Shown here piece by piece: positions 1 through 8,408 of a stretch of DNA of 40,568 nt. The stretch covers positions 70,379-110,946 of the forward strand of contig JAFQZU010000004.1 in the NCBI GenBank assembly GCA_017405805.1, given 5' to 3'. A model generated the notes under the pieces. It had not been told where the DNA came from and did not search any database. It saw only the letters and a program-made list of their open reading frames with translations. Each line of letters starts with the position of its first letter. Positions within the stretch are counted from its first letter, which is position 1. The stretch is from Lachnospiraceae bacterium. GTDB taxonomy: Bacteria; Bacillota; Clostridia; Lachnospirales; Lachnospiraceae. The position numbers and the translations under genes were made by a program.

Positions 1-174
1 CTTCTTAGCAAATTAGAAAAGACTAACCATACTTATAAGATAATTGCATTCTTCGTTTTTGGCTGAGGAGAGCTGCTAAAAAGGCTGTTTTACCTGTCTT
101 TGGCTGAAGCAGGAAACCACTGCCCGGCTCCCACCCCCCAGATTTCAGATCACGGCTCAGACCTCCCTTCAATG

Positions 175-195
175 TGCTACAATATTACTATTGTA
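175..195 (+). promoter_or_regulatory. Extended -10 promoter with overlapping inverted repeat
   Basis: An extended -10 (TG-C-TACAAT, 175-183) lies about 40 bases before the GTG start at 223. No good -35 is visible. A 7-bp inverted repeat, TACAATA-TTAC-TATTGTA (178-195), covers the -10 and start region, which suits a repressor operator. The regulator is unknown; the LacI protein encoded at 4384 is one candidate. A start site near 190 also argues against translation starting further upstream. Confidence 0.4.
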
Positions 196-222
196 TATTG
201 TCAATCTCAGGGGGATAACATC

Positions 223-2343
223 GTGTACAGCACAAAAAGAGAAGAAAACAAACCGAAACCCGTCACCGCCCCCCGCCTCGACCTGCGGGCGCTGCACACC
301 GACCAGACTGCCGCCTACGTGATCCCGCAGGAGTCGGGCAAGGACGGGAGCCTGCGGATCAGGCTGCGCACGGGGCGCAGCGATGTGGATGACTGCCTGC
401 TCATCGAGAATGGGAACAGGATCCGCATGAAGCGCACGAGGTCAACGGCCCATTTTGACTATTATTCTGCCGGCTTTCAGACGCGGAAAGGGCCGGTGAA
501 GTACATGTTTGAGCTGGTCATGGGAAGCCGCCATGTGTTTTATACCGCCAGAGGACTGAAGGAGGAGGCGGAGCAGGAGGACTGCTGGGTGTTCTCTCCG
601 GATTTTCATATTCCCCACTGGCTCAGGGGCGCGGTCATGTATCAGATCTTTGTGGACCGCTTCTGCAACGGCGATCCGTCCAACGATGTGCTCACGGGAG
701 AGTACGCCTATCTCGGGGACCGGGTCGAGCGCGTGGAGGACTGGGAGGAACTGCCGAGGCCTTATGATGTTCTGCGGCATTACGGCGGCGACCTGCAGGG
801 CGTGATCGACAAGCTGGACTATCTCAGGGACTTGGGGATCGAGGCCATCTATCTCAATCCCATCTTTTTGTCCCCTTCCAATCATAAATATGACACACAG
901 GATTACGGTCATGTGGATCCGCATTTTGGCAGGATCGTGAGAAAGACGTATCCGCTCTCCAGCGTCCTGCCGGAGGGAGAAACGGACAACCGCCGCTCTC
1001 CCGTGTATCTGGAGCGCGTTTTGAGCCCGGAAAATCTGGAGGCGGGGGACCGTCTTTTTGCCGAGCTTGTGAAACAGGCGCATGCCAGGGGGATCCGCGT
1101 GATCCTGGACGGCGTCTTCAATCACTGCGGTTCCTTCCACAGGTGGATGGACCGGGAGCGGATCTACGAGAACCGGAAGGCGCATGTGCCGGGCGCTTTT
1201 CTGCGGGAAAATTCTCCCTTCCACGATTATTTCACCTTCCCGGGCAAGTACTGGCCGGCCCACGCGGAGTACGAGTCCTGGTGGGGCTTCGATTCTTTGC
1301 CCAAGCTCAATTACGAGGGCTCAAAAAGGCTGCAGGAGGAGATCCTGCGGATCGCCGCCAAGTGGGTCTCTCCCCCCTACGGGGCGGACGGATGGAGACT
1401 GGACGTGGCTGCGGATCTCGGACATTCGGAGCGCTTTAACCATCTGTTCTGGAGGCAGTTCAGAAAGACCGTAAAAAAAGCCAACCCGGAGGCGGTCATC
1501 ATCGCGGAGCACTACGGAAATCCCGCCGCATGGCTGCAGGGAGACCAGTGGGATACCATTATGAACTACGACTATTTCATGGAACCGGTGTCGTGGTTTC
1601 TGACGGGGATGGAAAAGCACAGCGATTATTATGACGCTGAGAGGCGCAATGATCCGGAGGCCTTCTGGGCGGCTATGGACAGGATCGGCGAGGGAATGCC
1701 CCGGCTGCCCTTTTTGTGCAGCATGAACCAGCTCTCCAACCACGACCATTCCCGCTTTCTCACGAGGACTTCCGGCAGAACAGGCAGACTCACGCAGGAG
1801 AAGGGCGCCCCGAACTGGGCGGACGCAGCGAAGGGCGTCAGCAAAGCAGTCATGCGCGAGGCAGTCCTGATGCAGATGACCTGGCCCGGCGCACCCACGG
1901 TATATTACGGGGATGAGGCGGGGCTTTGCGGTTTCACGGATCCCGACAACAGAAGACCGTATCCGTGGGGAAAGGAAGACAAGGGCATACTGGAGTTCAC
2001 CCGCAGCGCGATCATGATGCGGCGCGGCAGTACGGCGCTCCGAAGAGGTTCACTGGTCAGGCTGGCGGATCACGGCGGATTCCTCTCCTACGGGCGATTC
2101 GACAGGAGGGAGTCGGTCGTGGTCCTGATCAACAACGAAGACAGCCGCGTGGAGTGCGAAGTGCCCGTGTTTTACGCCAATGTCCCGGACGAGGCGGAGA
2201 TGGAGATGCTGCTGGGGACAGACGCGAGGGGAATGACGGGGGGAAGAACGCTGCCCGTGCACGGCGGGATCCTGAAGGTGCAGATGCCGGCGACGGCCGG
2301 CATGGTGCTCTGCTGGAAGAGGGATCGGCAGGAAACAGAGTGA
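223..2343 (+). CDS. Neopullulanase-like alpha-glycosidase (GH13), cytoplasmic
   Basis: Predicted glycoside hydrolase family 13 enzyme acting on alpha-glucans or maltodextrins in the cytoplasm; no signal peptide is seen. An N-terminal domain of about 130 residues resembling the CBM34/N-domain of neopullulanases precedes a (beta/alpha)8 barrel beginning at VMYQIFVDRF. The catalytic set is complete: nucleophile Asp394 in GWRLDV, acid/base Glu429 in IIAEH, and stabilising Asp508 in SNHDHSR. The GTG at 223 is chosen because AGGGGGAT lies just upstream and the probable promoter leaves no room for a longer protein, although the frame is open back to 100. The 706-residue length is somewhat above the usual 580-600, partly from an insertion between the first barrel strands. 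It is followed by an amylosucrase-like gene with its own promoter. Exact substrate (pullulan, cyclodextrin, maltodextrin) is not certain. Confidence 0.85.
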   Translation: MYSTKREENKPKPVTAPRLDLRALHTDQTAAYVIPQESGKDGSLRIRLRTGRSDVDDCLLIENGNRIRMKRTRSTAHFDYYSAGFQTRKGPVKYMFELVMGSRHVFYTARGLKEEAEQEDCWVFSPDFHIPHWLRGAVMYQIFVDRFCNGDPSNDVLTGEYAYLGDRVERVEDWEELPRPYDVLRHYGGDLQGVIDKLDYLRDLGIEAIYLNPIFLSPSNHKYDTQDYGHVDPHFGRIVRKTYPLSSVLPEGETDNRRSPVYLERVLSPENLEAGDRLFAELVKQAHARGIRVILDGVFNHCGSFHRWMDRERIYENRKAHVPGAFLRENSPFHDYFTFPGKYWPAHAEYESWWGFDSLPKLNYEGSKRLQEEILRIAAKWVSPPYGADGWRLDVAADLGHSERFNHLFWRQFRKTVKKANPEAVIIAEHYGNPAAWLQGDQWDTIMNYDYFMEPVSWFLTGMEKHSDYYDAERRNDPEAFWAAMDRIGEGMPRLPFLCSMNQLSNHDHSRFLTRTSGRTGRLTQEKGAPNWADAAKGVSKAVMREAVLMQMTWPGAPTVYYGDEAGLCGFTDPDNRRPYPWGKEDKGILEFTRSAIMMRRGSTALRRGSLVRLADHGGFLSYGRFDRRESVVVLINNEDSRVECEVPVFYANVPDEAEMEMLLGTDARGMTGGRTLPVHGGILKVQMPATAGMVLCWKRDRQETE

Positions 2344-2406
2344 AATTGCAGCCGGATATGGTCAATATTCCCAAAAAACAGGTTAAAAAATTGGCAATGT
2401 CATAAA

Positions 2407-2435
2407 TTGCCCACAAAAGCGGCGTAGCCTATAAT
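2407..2435 (+). promoter_or_regulatory. Sigma-A promoter of the amylosucrase/LacI operon
   Basis: TTGCCC (2407-2412) and a perfect TATAAT (2430-2435) are separated by 17 bases. The predicted start lies near 2442, inside the cre-like box that follows, so binding there should block initiation. Confidence 0.75.
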
Positions 2436-2443
2436 AGTCCGTG

Positions 2444-2457
2444 TGAAAACGATTACA
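2444..2457 (+). promoter_or_regulatory. cre/LacI-family operator
   Basis: TGAAAACGATTACA matches the catabolite-responsive element consensus TGWAANCGNTNWCA at every position. It sits just downstream of the -10, a position typical for repression. The central CG is diagnostic of LacI/CcpA-family proteins, so either CcpA or the LacI-type regulator encoded two genes down could bind. Confidence 0.75.
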
Positions 2458-2489
2458 AAACCTTGAAACACTTGAAAGGGCGAAGAAAA

Positions 2490-4376
2490 ATGGCAGAGGC
2501 AGATACGCGCGCCGCAGAGTTTACAAGGCGGCTGCAAGTGCATTACGACGAGATGAAGTGGCTGTACTGTGAGCTATATCACGGGGATATACAGGCGTTT
2601 GATTATTACTGCGATATGCTTTACAGATGTTATGAAGCCCGCCCTAAGAAGCTCCGCGCGTGGGACAGGAAAAGAGAGAAGAACCCCGCCTGGTATAAGA
2701 GCGTCGATCTGCTGGGCATGATGCTTTACGTCGATGCGTTTGCGGGAGATCTGCAGGGCGTGCGCGCACATCTTGACTATCTGCAGGACTGCGGGATCAA
2801 TTATGTGCACCTGATGCCTCTTCTGGAGAGTCCGGCCGGGCGGAGCGACGGCGGATACGCCGTTTCGGACTTCCGCAAGGTCCAGCCGGCGCTGGGGACC
2901 ATGGAGGACCTGGCAGCGCTGTCGGAGGACTGCCACGACCGCGGCATGTGTGTCTGCCTGGATTTCGTGATGAACCACACGAGCGAGGATCACGAATGGG
3001 CAAAGCGCGCGAAGGCGGGCGAGAAAGAGTATCAGGACAGGTATTTCTTCTATGACGACTGGACGATCCCCAACCGGTTCGAACAGACCGTACCGCAGGT
3101 CTTCCCCCAGACGGCGCCCGGCAGCTTTTCCTGGTGCCCGGAGGCGGGAAAAGTCGTCATGACGACCTTCTATCCCTATCAGTGGGATCTCAATTACGCC
3201 AATCCGGTCGTCTTCAACGACATGACCGAGAATATGCTCAATCTGTGCAATCACGGGGTGGATGTGGTGCGCCTGGACGCGACGCCGTATATTTGGAAGG
3301 AACTGGGGACCAACTGCCGGAACCTTCCGCAGGTCCACACGCTCGTGCGTCTGATGCATATGGCCGCCGAGGTGGTGTGCCCGGGAACGCTTCTTCTTGG
3401 CGAAGTCGTGATGGAGCCCTCCAAGGTGGTGCCATACTTCGGCACGCTGGAAAAGCCGGAATGCCATATGCTCTACAACGTGACCACCATGGCCAGCACC
3501 TGGCACACCGTGGCCACGAGGGACACGAGGCTCCTGCGGCACCAGATGGACACGGTTTTCGAGCTTCCCAAGGACTATACTTTCCTGAACTATCTGCGCT
3601 GCCACGACGATATCGGCTGGGGACTGGATTATCCCTTCCTGCAAAAATACGGCATGGAGGAGGTTCCCCACAAGAAGTATCTCAACGACTATTTTACCGG
3701 GATATTCGAGGGGAGCAGCGCGAGAGGAGAATTGTACAACGACGCGCCCCAGCTCGGGGACGCCAGGCTGTGCGGCACGACGGCCTCCCTGTGCGGGATC
3801 GAAGCCGCGGAATACGAGGGGGACGGGGACAAGCTCGACAGGGCGATCCGGCTGGATATCATGCTGCACGCGTTCCTTCTGACGCAGAGCGGGATCCCGG
3901 TTCTCTATGCGGGGGATGAGATTGGGCAGCTGAACGACTATGACTATCACCGCGATCCGCTCAAGCTGGATGACAGCCGGTACCTGCACAGGGGCCGTAT
4001 GGACTGGGAGAGCGCGGAGAGGCGAAAAGTACCCGGCACCAGGGAAAACAGGATCTTTACGGCGCTGCGCCGGCTGGAGACCCTGCGCAGGGAGTACGCT
4101 GTTTTCGACAACAGCGCCGACATGTGGAGCATCGAGCCCTACAACGATCACATCCTGGGGATCGGAAGATATTACGAGGGACAGAAGCTCCTGGCGCTGT
4201 TTAATTTCAGCGAGCAAGACCAGACGGCATGGATCAATGAGGACGGCAGGTATTATGACCTGTGCACCCTTGAGGAAGCGAGCGCCAGGGCAGTCAATGT
4301 GCGCGCCCATGATTTCGTCTGGCTGATCACGGCCTTTGAGAAGCCGCTCAAAAAGAAAAGAAAGAGCAGAAAGTGA
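2490..4376 (+). CDS. Amylosucrase-like GH13 enzyme (GH13_4 type)
   Basis: Resembles amylosucrase, which splits sucrose and transfers the glucosyl unit to an alpha-glucan, releasing fructose. An all-helical N-terminal segment (about residues 1-85) precedes the barrel. Family hallmarks are visible: HLMPLLESPAGRSDGGYAV, FVMNHTSEDHEWA, FYPYQWDLNYANP, nucleophile Asp263 in VRLDA, acid/base Glu305 in LLGEVV, and Asp373 in CHDDIGW. The 42-residue gap between nucleophile and acid/base equals that in Neisseria amylosucrase (286/328). The 628-residue length fits. ATG 2490 is chosen for AAAGGG at 2475-2480; a TTG at 2463 lacks a site. No signal peptide, so it acts on cytoplasmic sucrose. The LacI gene starts 7 bases downstream. 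Related subfamilies include phosphorylases, so hydrolysis or phosphorolysis of sucrose cannot be excluded. Confidence 0.85.
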   Translation: MAEADTRAAEFTRRLQVHYDEMKWLYCELYHGDIQAFDYYCDMLYRCYEARPKKLRAWDRKREKNPAWYKSVDLLGMMLYVDAFAGDLQGVRAHLDYLQDCGINYVHLMPLLESPAGRSDGGYAVSDFRKVQPALGTMEDLAALSEDCHDRGMCVCLDFVMNHTSEDHEWAKRAKAGEKEYQDRYFFYDDWTIPNRFEQTVPQVFPQTAPGSFSWCPEAGKVVMTTFYPYQWDLNYANPVVFNDMTENMLNLCNHGVDVVRLDATPYIWKELGTNCRNLPQVHTLVRLMHMAAEVVCPGTLLLGEVVMEPSKVVPYFGTLEKPECHMLYNVTTMASTWHTVATRDTRLLRHQMDTVFELPKDYTFLNYLRCHDDIGWGLDYPFLQKYGMEEVPHKKYLNDYFTGIFEGSSARGELYNDAPQLGDARLCGTTASLCGIEAAEYEGDGDKLDRAIRLDIMLHAFLLTQSGIPVLYAGDEIGQLNDYDYHRDPLKLDDSRYLHRGRMDWESAERRKVPGTRENRIFTALRRLETLRREYAVFDNSADMWSIEPYNDHILGIGRYYEGQKLLALFNFSEQDQTAWINEDGRYYDLCTLEEASARAVNVRAHDFVWLITAFEKPLKKKRKSRK

Positions 4377-4383
4377 AGAGACT

Positions 4384-5388
4384 ATGACAATTAAGGAAGT
4401 CGCGCGTCTGGCAGGTGTCTCTTCGGCTGCGGTGAGCAGATACATGAACGGCGGTTCCGTGAGCGAGGAAAAAAGAGCCAGGATCGCCAGAGCCATTGAA
4501 GAGACCGGATACCGGCCGGACATGACGGCACAGACATTGCGTACGGGGAGAGTCCGGCAGATCGGCGTGATCGTGCCGAAGATCTTTTCGGAGTCGGTCA
4601 GCCAGATCATGGACGGGATCTCCGAGTGTCTGGCCGAGAAAAACTATATGACGCTGCTGGGCTGCGCCGGGATCGACGACGCCCAGGAGATCCGTTATCT
4701 GGATATCATGGAGCGGAACCGGGTCGCCGGGATCATCCTGATGGGGACGACCATGGATCCCGTCAAAGAGAAGCGGCTGCGCGAATGCAGGGTCCCCCTG
4801 GTCGTCACGGGACAGAATTTCGAGGGGTTCCCCTGTGTGTATCACGATGATTTTCACGCCGTGAAAGCCCTCACCTCCCTGGTGCTGGAAAAGGGAAGGC
4901 GGAGACTGGCCTACATCGGCGTCACGGAGAGGGACTTTGCCGCCGGCAAAGCCCGCAGGGAGGGCGCACAGGCCGCCCTGCTCGCAGCCGGGATCGATCC
5001 GGAGACAATGCCCTGTACGGAGACCTCCTTCGATGCTGAGGGCGGATTTCAGAGCGCGCGGTTCCTTCTGGCCCAACACCCGGATCTGGACGGCTTTATC
5101 TGTGCCACGGACAATGTGGCGCTGGGCGCCATGATGGCGGTGCGGGAGAGCGGACGATCCGTTCCCGCGGACGTCAGTATTGTGGGCGTGGGCGACTGCT
5201 GGGCCGGGACGATCTCTGCCCCGCCGCTGACGACGGCGCATCTCAGATACAGGCAGTGCGGCGTCGACGCAGTGAGGATGCTCCTGCAGCGGATCGAACA
5301 GGAAGACCCGGAGCAGGGGGAGGCACAGCCTTCGCAAATCAGGCAGATCCGTCTGCCTTACACAATTATAGAGAGGGGGAGCGTGTAA
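4384..5388 (+). CDS. LacI-family transcriptional repressor
   Basis: Sugar-responsive repressor of 334 residues. The N-terminal helix-turn-helix (MTIKEVARLAGVSSAAVSRY) and hinge (TAQTLRTGRVRQIGVIVP) are classical for LacI/CcpA relatives, followed by a periplasmic-binding-protein-like effector domain ending near YTIIERGSV. The ATG at 4384 is chosen because the helix-turn-helix starts there, with GTGAAGAG upstream; the frame is open to 4336 but that stretch overlaps the preceding gene. It lies in one operon with the amylosucrase-like gene and the HAD phosphatase (7-base gaps), so local autoregulation through the box at 2444-2457 is likely. The inducer, perhaps sucrose, its phosphate or another disaccharide, is inferred only from neighbours. 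Confidence 0.9.
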   Translation: MTIKEVARLAGVSSAAVSRYMNGGSVSEEKRARIARAIEETGYRPDMTAQTLRTGRVRQIGVIVPKIFSESVSQIMDGISECLAEKNYMTLLGCAGIDDAQEIRYLDIMERNRVAGIILMGTTMDPVKEKRLRECRVPLVVTGQNFEGFPCVYHDDFHAVKALTSLVLEKGRRRLAYIGVTERDFAAGKARREGAQAALLAAGIDPETMPCTETSFDAEGGFQSARFLLAQHPDLDGFICATDNVALGAMMAVRESGRSVPADVSIVGVGDCWAGTISAPPLTTAHLRYRQCGVDAVRMLLQRIEQEDPEQGEAQPSQIRQIRLPYTIIERGSV

Positions 5389-5395
5389 GGAAGGT

Positions 5396-6232
5396 ATGGC
5401 GAAAAAACTGATCTTTTTGGATATCGACGGGACACTTACCGAGCCGGGCTCCAATGAGCCGCCGGCCAGCGCGCTGGAGGCCATTCGCGCCGCCAGAAGG
5501 AACGGGCACAAGGTGTTTTTGTGCTCGGGACGCAATCCCGGTATGCTGGCACCGCTCCTGCGGTTTGATTTTGACGGGTATATCTCGAGCGCGGGCGGCT
5601 ATATCGTGGTCGGGGACCAGGTGATCTATGACTGCCCGATGCCAGGAGAGGAGTCGGAGAGGGCGCTGGAGCTGCTTCACGAAAGCGGCGTCTTCTGCAC
5701 GGTAGAATCCCGCGACAAAACATGGGGAGACGAGGATCTCGGCGACTTTTTGAGCGGCGCCGGGGCCGGCGGCGGCAACAGCGAGATCGAGCGCTGGAGA
5801 AAGGCGCTGGCGGGAAGTCTGAATATCCGCCCCATGCATGAGTATGCGGGAGAGCCGCTCTACAAGATCGTGGTCATGTGCCTGTCGCCCGAACAGCTGG
5901 CGCCGGCAAGGAAGGAGCTGGAGGACCGCTACAACTTCTGCATCCAGGAGATCACGGATCCCGCCCACCCGTGTCTCAACGGGGAGCTGATCAACCGGCA
6001 GTTCGACAAGGGGCGGGGCGTCCTGCGCGTCTGCGAGTATCTGGGGGCGGACGTAAAGGATACGATCGGTTTTGGCGACAGCATGAACGACCTCGAGATG
6101 ATCGAGACCGTGGGCACCAGCGTGTGCATGGACAACGGCAGCAGCGCGCTGAAGAAGATCAGCGACCGGGTCTGTCCGGCCGTCTCGCAGGACGGGCTTG
6201 CCCGGGAGTTCGAGGCGCTGGGACTGGTCTGA
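5396..6232 (+). CDS. Cof-type HAD-superfamily phosphatase
   Basis: Magnesium-dependent phosphatase of the HAD class IIB (Cof) group, 278 residues. Motif I is FLDIDGTL with Asp9 as nucleophile and Asp11 as acid/base; motif II is LCSGR; the conserved Lys lies in the cap/core junction (about residue 200); motif IV is GFGDSMNDLEM. The C2-type cap domain lies between motifs II and III. Family members dephosphorylate sugar phosphates or flavin and pyridoxal phosphates; sucrose-phosphate and trehalose-phosphate phosphatases belong to the same class. It follows the LacI gene by 7 bases with AAGGAAGG as ribosome site and precedes a disaccharide-type PTS permease, so a sugar-phosphate substrate is likely. 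Substrate is not readable from the sequence. Confidence 0.85.
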   Translation: MAKKLIFLDIDGTLTEPGSNEPPASALEAIRAARRNGHKVFLCSGRNPGMLAPLLRFDFDGYISSAGGYIVVGDQVIYDCPMPGEESERALELLHESGVFCTVESRDKTWGDEDLGDFLSGAGAGGGNSEIERWRKALAGSLNIRPMHEYAGEPLYKIVVMCLSPEQLAPARKELEDRYNFCIQEITDPAHPCLNGELINRQFDKGRGVLRVCEYLGADVKDTIGFGDSMNDLEMIETVGTSVCMDNGSSALKKISDRVCPAVSQDGLAREFEALGLV

Positions 6233-6267
6233 GCGCGAAGTCAGGCGATTGCATTTTCGGAGGAACA

Positions 6268-6291
6268 GATCCCGCAAAGAGGGGCGGGATC
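6268..6291 (+). promoter_or_regulatory. Hairpin in the leader of the PTS gene
   Basis: A perfect 8-bp inverted repeat, GATCCCGC-AAAGAGGG-GCGGGATC, lies in the 122-base gap between the phosphatase and the PTS gene. No T-run follows, so it is not a standard terminator. It may affect RNA stability or processing, or partly attenuate transcription. Role unknown. Confidence 0.35.
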
Positions 6292-6354
6292 CTGCGGCGC
6301 CGGATGTAATGATAAAGCAACTATGAAACAATCAGGGAAAGAGGAGGAAAGAAA

Positions 6355-8235
6355 ATGGCTCTGGATTACCGTAAATGCGCCCAGGAAATCTCCGACAACA
6401 TCGGAGGCGGCGCAAACGTAGTCTCGGCAGCGCACTGCGCTACGCGCCTTCGCCTTGTTATCGCGGATAACGGAAAGGTAAACAAGGCGGCGCTGGAGGA
6501 GGTCGACGGCGTCAAGGGTATGTTCGAATCCAACGGACAGCTCCAGCTGATCATCGGCACAGGTACAGTTAACAAGGTTTTTGATGAATTTATTGCGATC
6601 ACGGGCGTGGCGGCCGGCACCAAGGACGATGTCAAGGCGGCTGCGGCGGCCAAACAGCCCATCTGGAAACAGGCACTGAAAACGGTCGGCGACGTCTTCG
6701 TCCCGATCCTGCCCGCCATCGTGGCGTCCGGTCTGATGATGGGTCTGGTCGAGGCACTCGGTAAAGCGATCCCGTCTTTTGCCGGGTCCGACTGGTACTC
6801 GTTCCTGGATACCGTGGCAAATACCGCTTTCGCGTATCTGCCCGTCATTGTGGCCATTTCCGCGGCCCGCGTATTCGGCGGCAACCTGTTTTTGGGCGCC
6901 GTCATCGGTCTTCTCATGATCCACTCCGCCTTCCTGAACGGCTGGAACGTGGCAAATACGGAGGCCATCAACGCCTTCTTCGGCGTGACGGACGGCGTGA
7001 TCCCCAAGTGGCACCTGCTCGGGAATATCGTCACGATCCAACAATCAGGCTATCAGGGCCACGTCATACCGGTCATTATTGCGGTATTCCTTATGAGCAA
7101 GATCGAAAAGTGGCTGCATAAGCATGTGCCGGAGATGATCGATCTTTTCGTTACGCCTCTCACCACTGTTTTTGTTACGGCCCTCCTCACGCTCTGGATC
7201 ATCGGCCCCATCTTCGCAAAGGCCGAGACTCTGGTGCTTGCAGGCGCGCAGATCCTTGTCAGGAACCCGTTCGGAGCCGGTGTCATGGGTGCCCTTTATC
7301 CCTGGACCGTGGTCATGGGTCTGCACCATATGTACAACGTCATTGAGGCAGGCATGCTTTCCGTCGAGGGCGGCCTCAACACCTGGATGCCCATCGCCTC
7401 GGCAGCCAACTTCGCCCAGTTCGGCGCGTGTCTTGCCGTAGGTATCAAGTGCGTCAGCCAGAAGACCAAGTCCGTGGCAGTCCCTTCGTCCCTGTCCGCG
7501 GCGCTGGGCATCACGGAACCCGCGATCTTCGGTGTGAACATGCGCTTCTTCAAGCCCTTCATCGCCGGTATGATCGGCGGCGCCATCGGCGCGCTCGTGG
7601 CTGCGTTTATGGGAATCGGCGCCTCCGCTTACGGCGTGACCGGCATTCCGGGCTATCTGACCATCAATAACCCGCTGCTTTACACGATCGTTCTGGCCAT
7701 CTCCGGCGGCATCGCTTTCGTGATCACGACCGTGATCTGGAAAGAGGAAGTGAAGCCGGTCAAGGCGGCCGAGCCCGCACCGGAGGTCAAGGCTCCCACG
7801 GAAGCGGTCATCAGCTGTGAAGCGGGCAAAGTCATTGCCCCTGCCATCGGCGAAGTGATCGCCAGAGAGGACATCCCGGATGACACCTTCGCATCCGGCG
7901 TCCTGGGTGACGGCGTCGGGATCAATCCCACCGAGGGCGTCATATTTGCGCCTTTTGACGGAGAAGTCACCTCTGTCGCGGAATCCAGGCATGCGATCGG
8001 CCTCTCCAACGACGCGGGCATGGAAGTGCTGATCCACGTCGGCGTGGATACGGTGGCCATGAACGGCGACGGCTTCGCGCCCACGGTCGAGGAGGGCGAC
8101 AAGGTCAAGGCGGGAGATCTGATCATGACCTTTGACCGCGACAAGATCAAAGCGGCTGACCATCCGGACTGTGTAGTCGTGCTGCTGACCAACTCCGACG
8201 ACTACAGCGATGTCAAGGCGGGCGCAGGCGTCTGA
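6355..8235 (+). CDS. PTS EIIBCA permease, sucrose/trehalose/beta-glucoside type
   Basis: Membrane permease that imports and phosphorylates a sugar. Domain order is B-C-A in 626 residues. IIB (1-85) has the phosphorylated Cys28 in AHCATRLRL; IIC (about 105-465) has some ten membrane segments and the signature GITEPAIFGVN; a Pro/Ala/Glu-rich linker precedes IIA, with His546 and phosphorylatable His561 in LIHVGVDTV. The 15-residue spacing of the two histidines equals that of His75/His90 in E. coli IIAGlc. The ribosome site is GAGGAGG. The sequence style fits sucrose or trehalose permeases, and the upstream amylosucrase-like gene favours sucrose, but specificity is an inference. Genes for HPr and EI follow directly, so the whole phosphorelay is encoded here. 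No GH32 sucrose-6-phosphate hydrolase is present in the window. Confidence 0.9.
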   Translation: MALDYRKCAQEISDNIGGGANVVSAAHCATRLRLVIADNGKVNKAALEEVDGVKGMFESNGQLQLIIGTGTVNKVFDEFIAITGVAAGTKDDVKAAAAAKQPIWKQALKTVGDVFVPILPAIVASGLMMGLVEALGKAIPSFAGSDWYSFLDTVANTAFAYLPVIVAISAARVFGGNLFLGAVIGLLMIHSAFLNGWNVANTEAINAFFGVTDGVIPKWHLLGNIVTIQQSGYQGHVIPVIIAVFLMSKIEKWLHKHVPEMIDLFVTPLTTVFVTALLTLWIIGPIFAKAETLVLAGAQILVRNPFGAGVMGALYPWTVVMGLHHMYNVIEAGMLSVEGGLNTWMPIASAANFAQFGACLAVGIKCVSQKTKSVAVPSSLSAALGITEPAIFGVNMRFFKPFIAGMIGGAIGALVAAFMGIGASAYGVTGIPGYLTINNPLLYTIVLAISGGIAFVITTVIWKEEVKPVKAAEPAPEVKAPTEAVISCEAGKVIAPAIGEVIAREDIPDDTFASGVLGDGVGINPTEGVIFAPFDGEVTSVAESRHAIGLSNDAGMEVLIHVGVDTVAMNGDGFAPTVEEGDKVKAGDLIMTFDRDKIKAADHPDCVVVLLTNSDDYSDVKAGAGV

Positions 8236-8329
8236 GATTTACGCAAATGAAAAAATGTCAGATTGGTGTAATTGTTTTAAATATCTGTAAAAGTTGCACA
8301 CAATAACTGCTAAACAAGGCGATTTATAG

Positions 8330-8335
8330 TATAAT
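8330..8335 (+). promoter_or_regulatory. -10 element of ptsHI promoter
   Basis: A perfect TATAAT lies in an AT-rich stretch 74 bases before ptsH, contrasting with the GC-rich coding sequence around it. No convincing -35 is seen 16-18 bases upstream. It implies that ptsHI can be transcribed separately from the permease gene. Confidence 0.5.
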
Positions 8336-8408
8336 ATTTTTGGATTTTTGGAAATTCGGAGAAAAATTCCGGGTTAGTAGCAGTGATTTTACAAAAAAGG
8401 AGAAAAAA

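Noticed and set aside
100-222. Translation of the neopullulanase-like gene from an upstream start
   Set aside because: The predicted promoter lies within this stretch, the residues have no family similarity, and AGGGGGAT fits GTG 223.
2391-2412. TTGGCAATGTCATAAATTGC as a sigma-54 promoter before the amylosucrase-like gene
   Set aside because: The GG and GC doublets are 16 bases apart instead of 12; a good TTGCCC-17-TATAAT promoter lies in the same place.
2574-4610. Minus-strand open frame of about 678 codons opposite the amylosucrase-like gene
   Set aside because: Low-complexity His/Val/Leu-rich translation without motifs; the plus strand encodes an enzyme with all catalytic residues.
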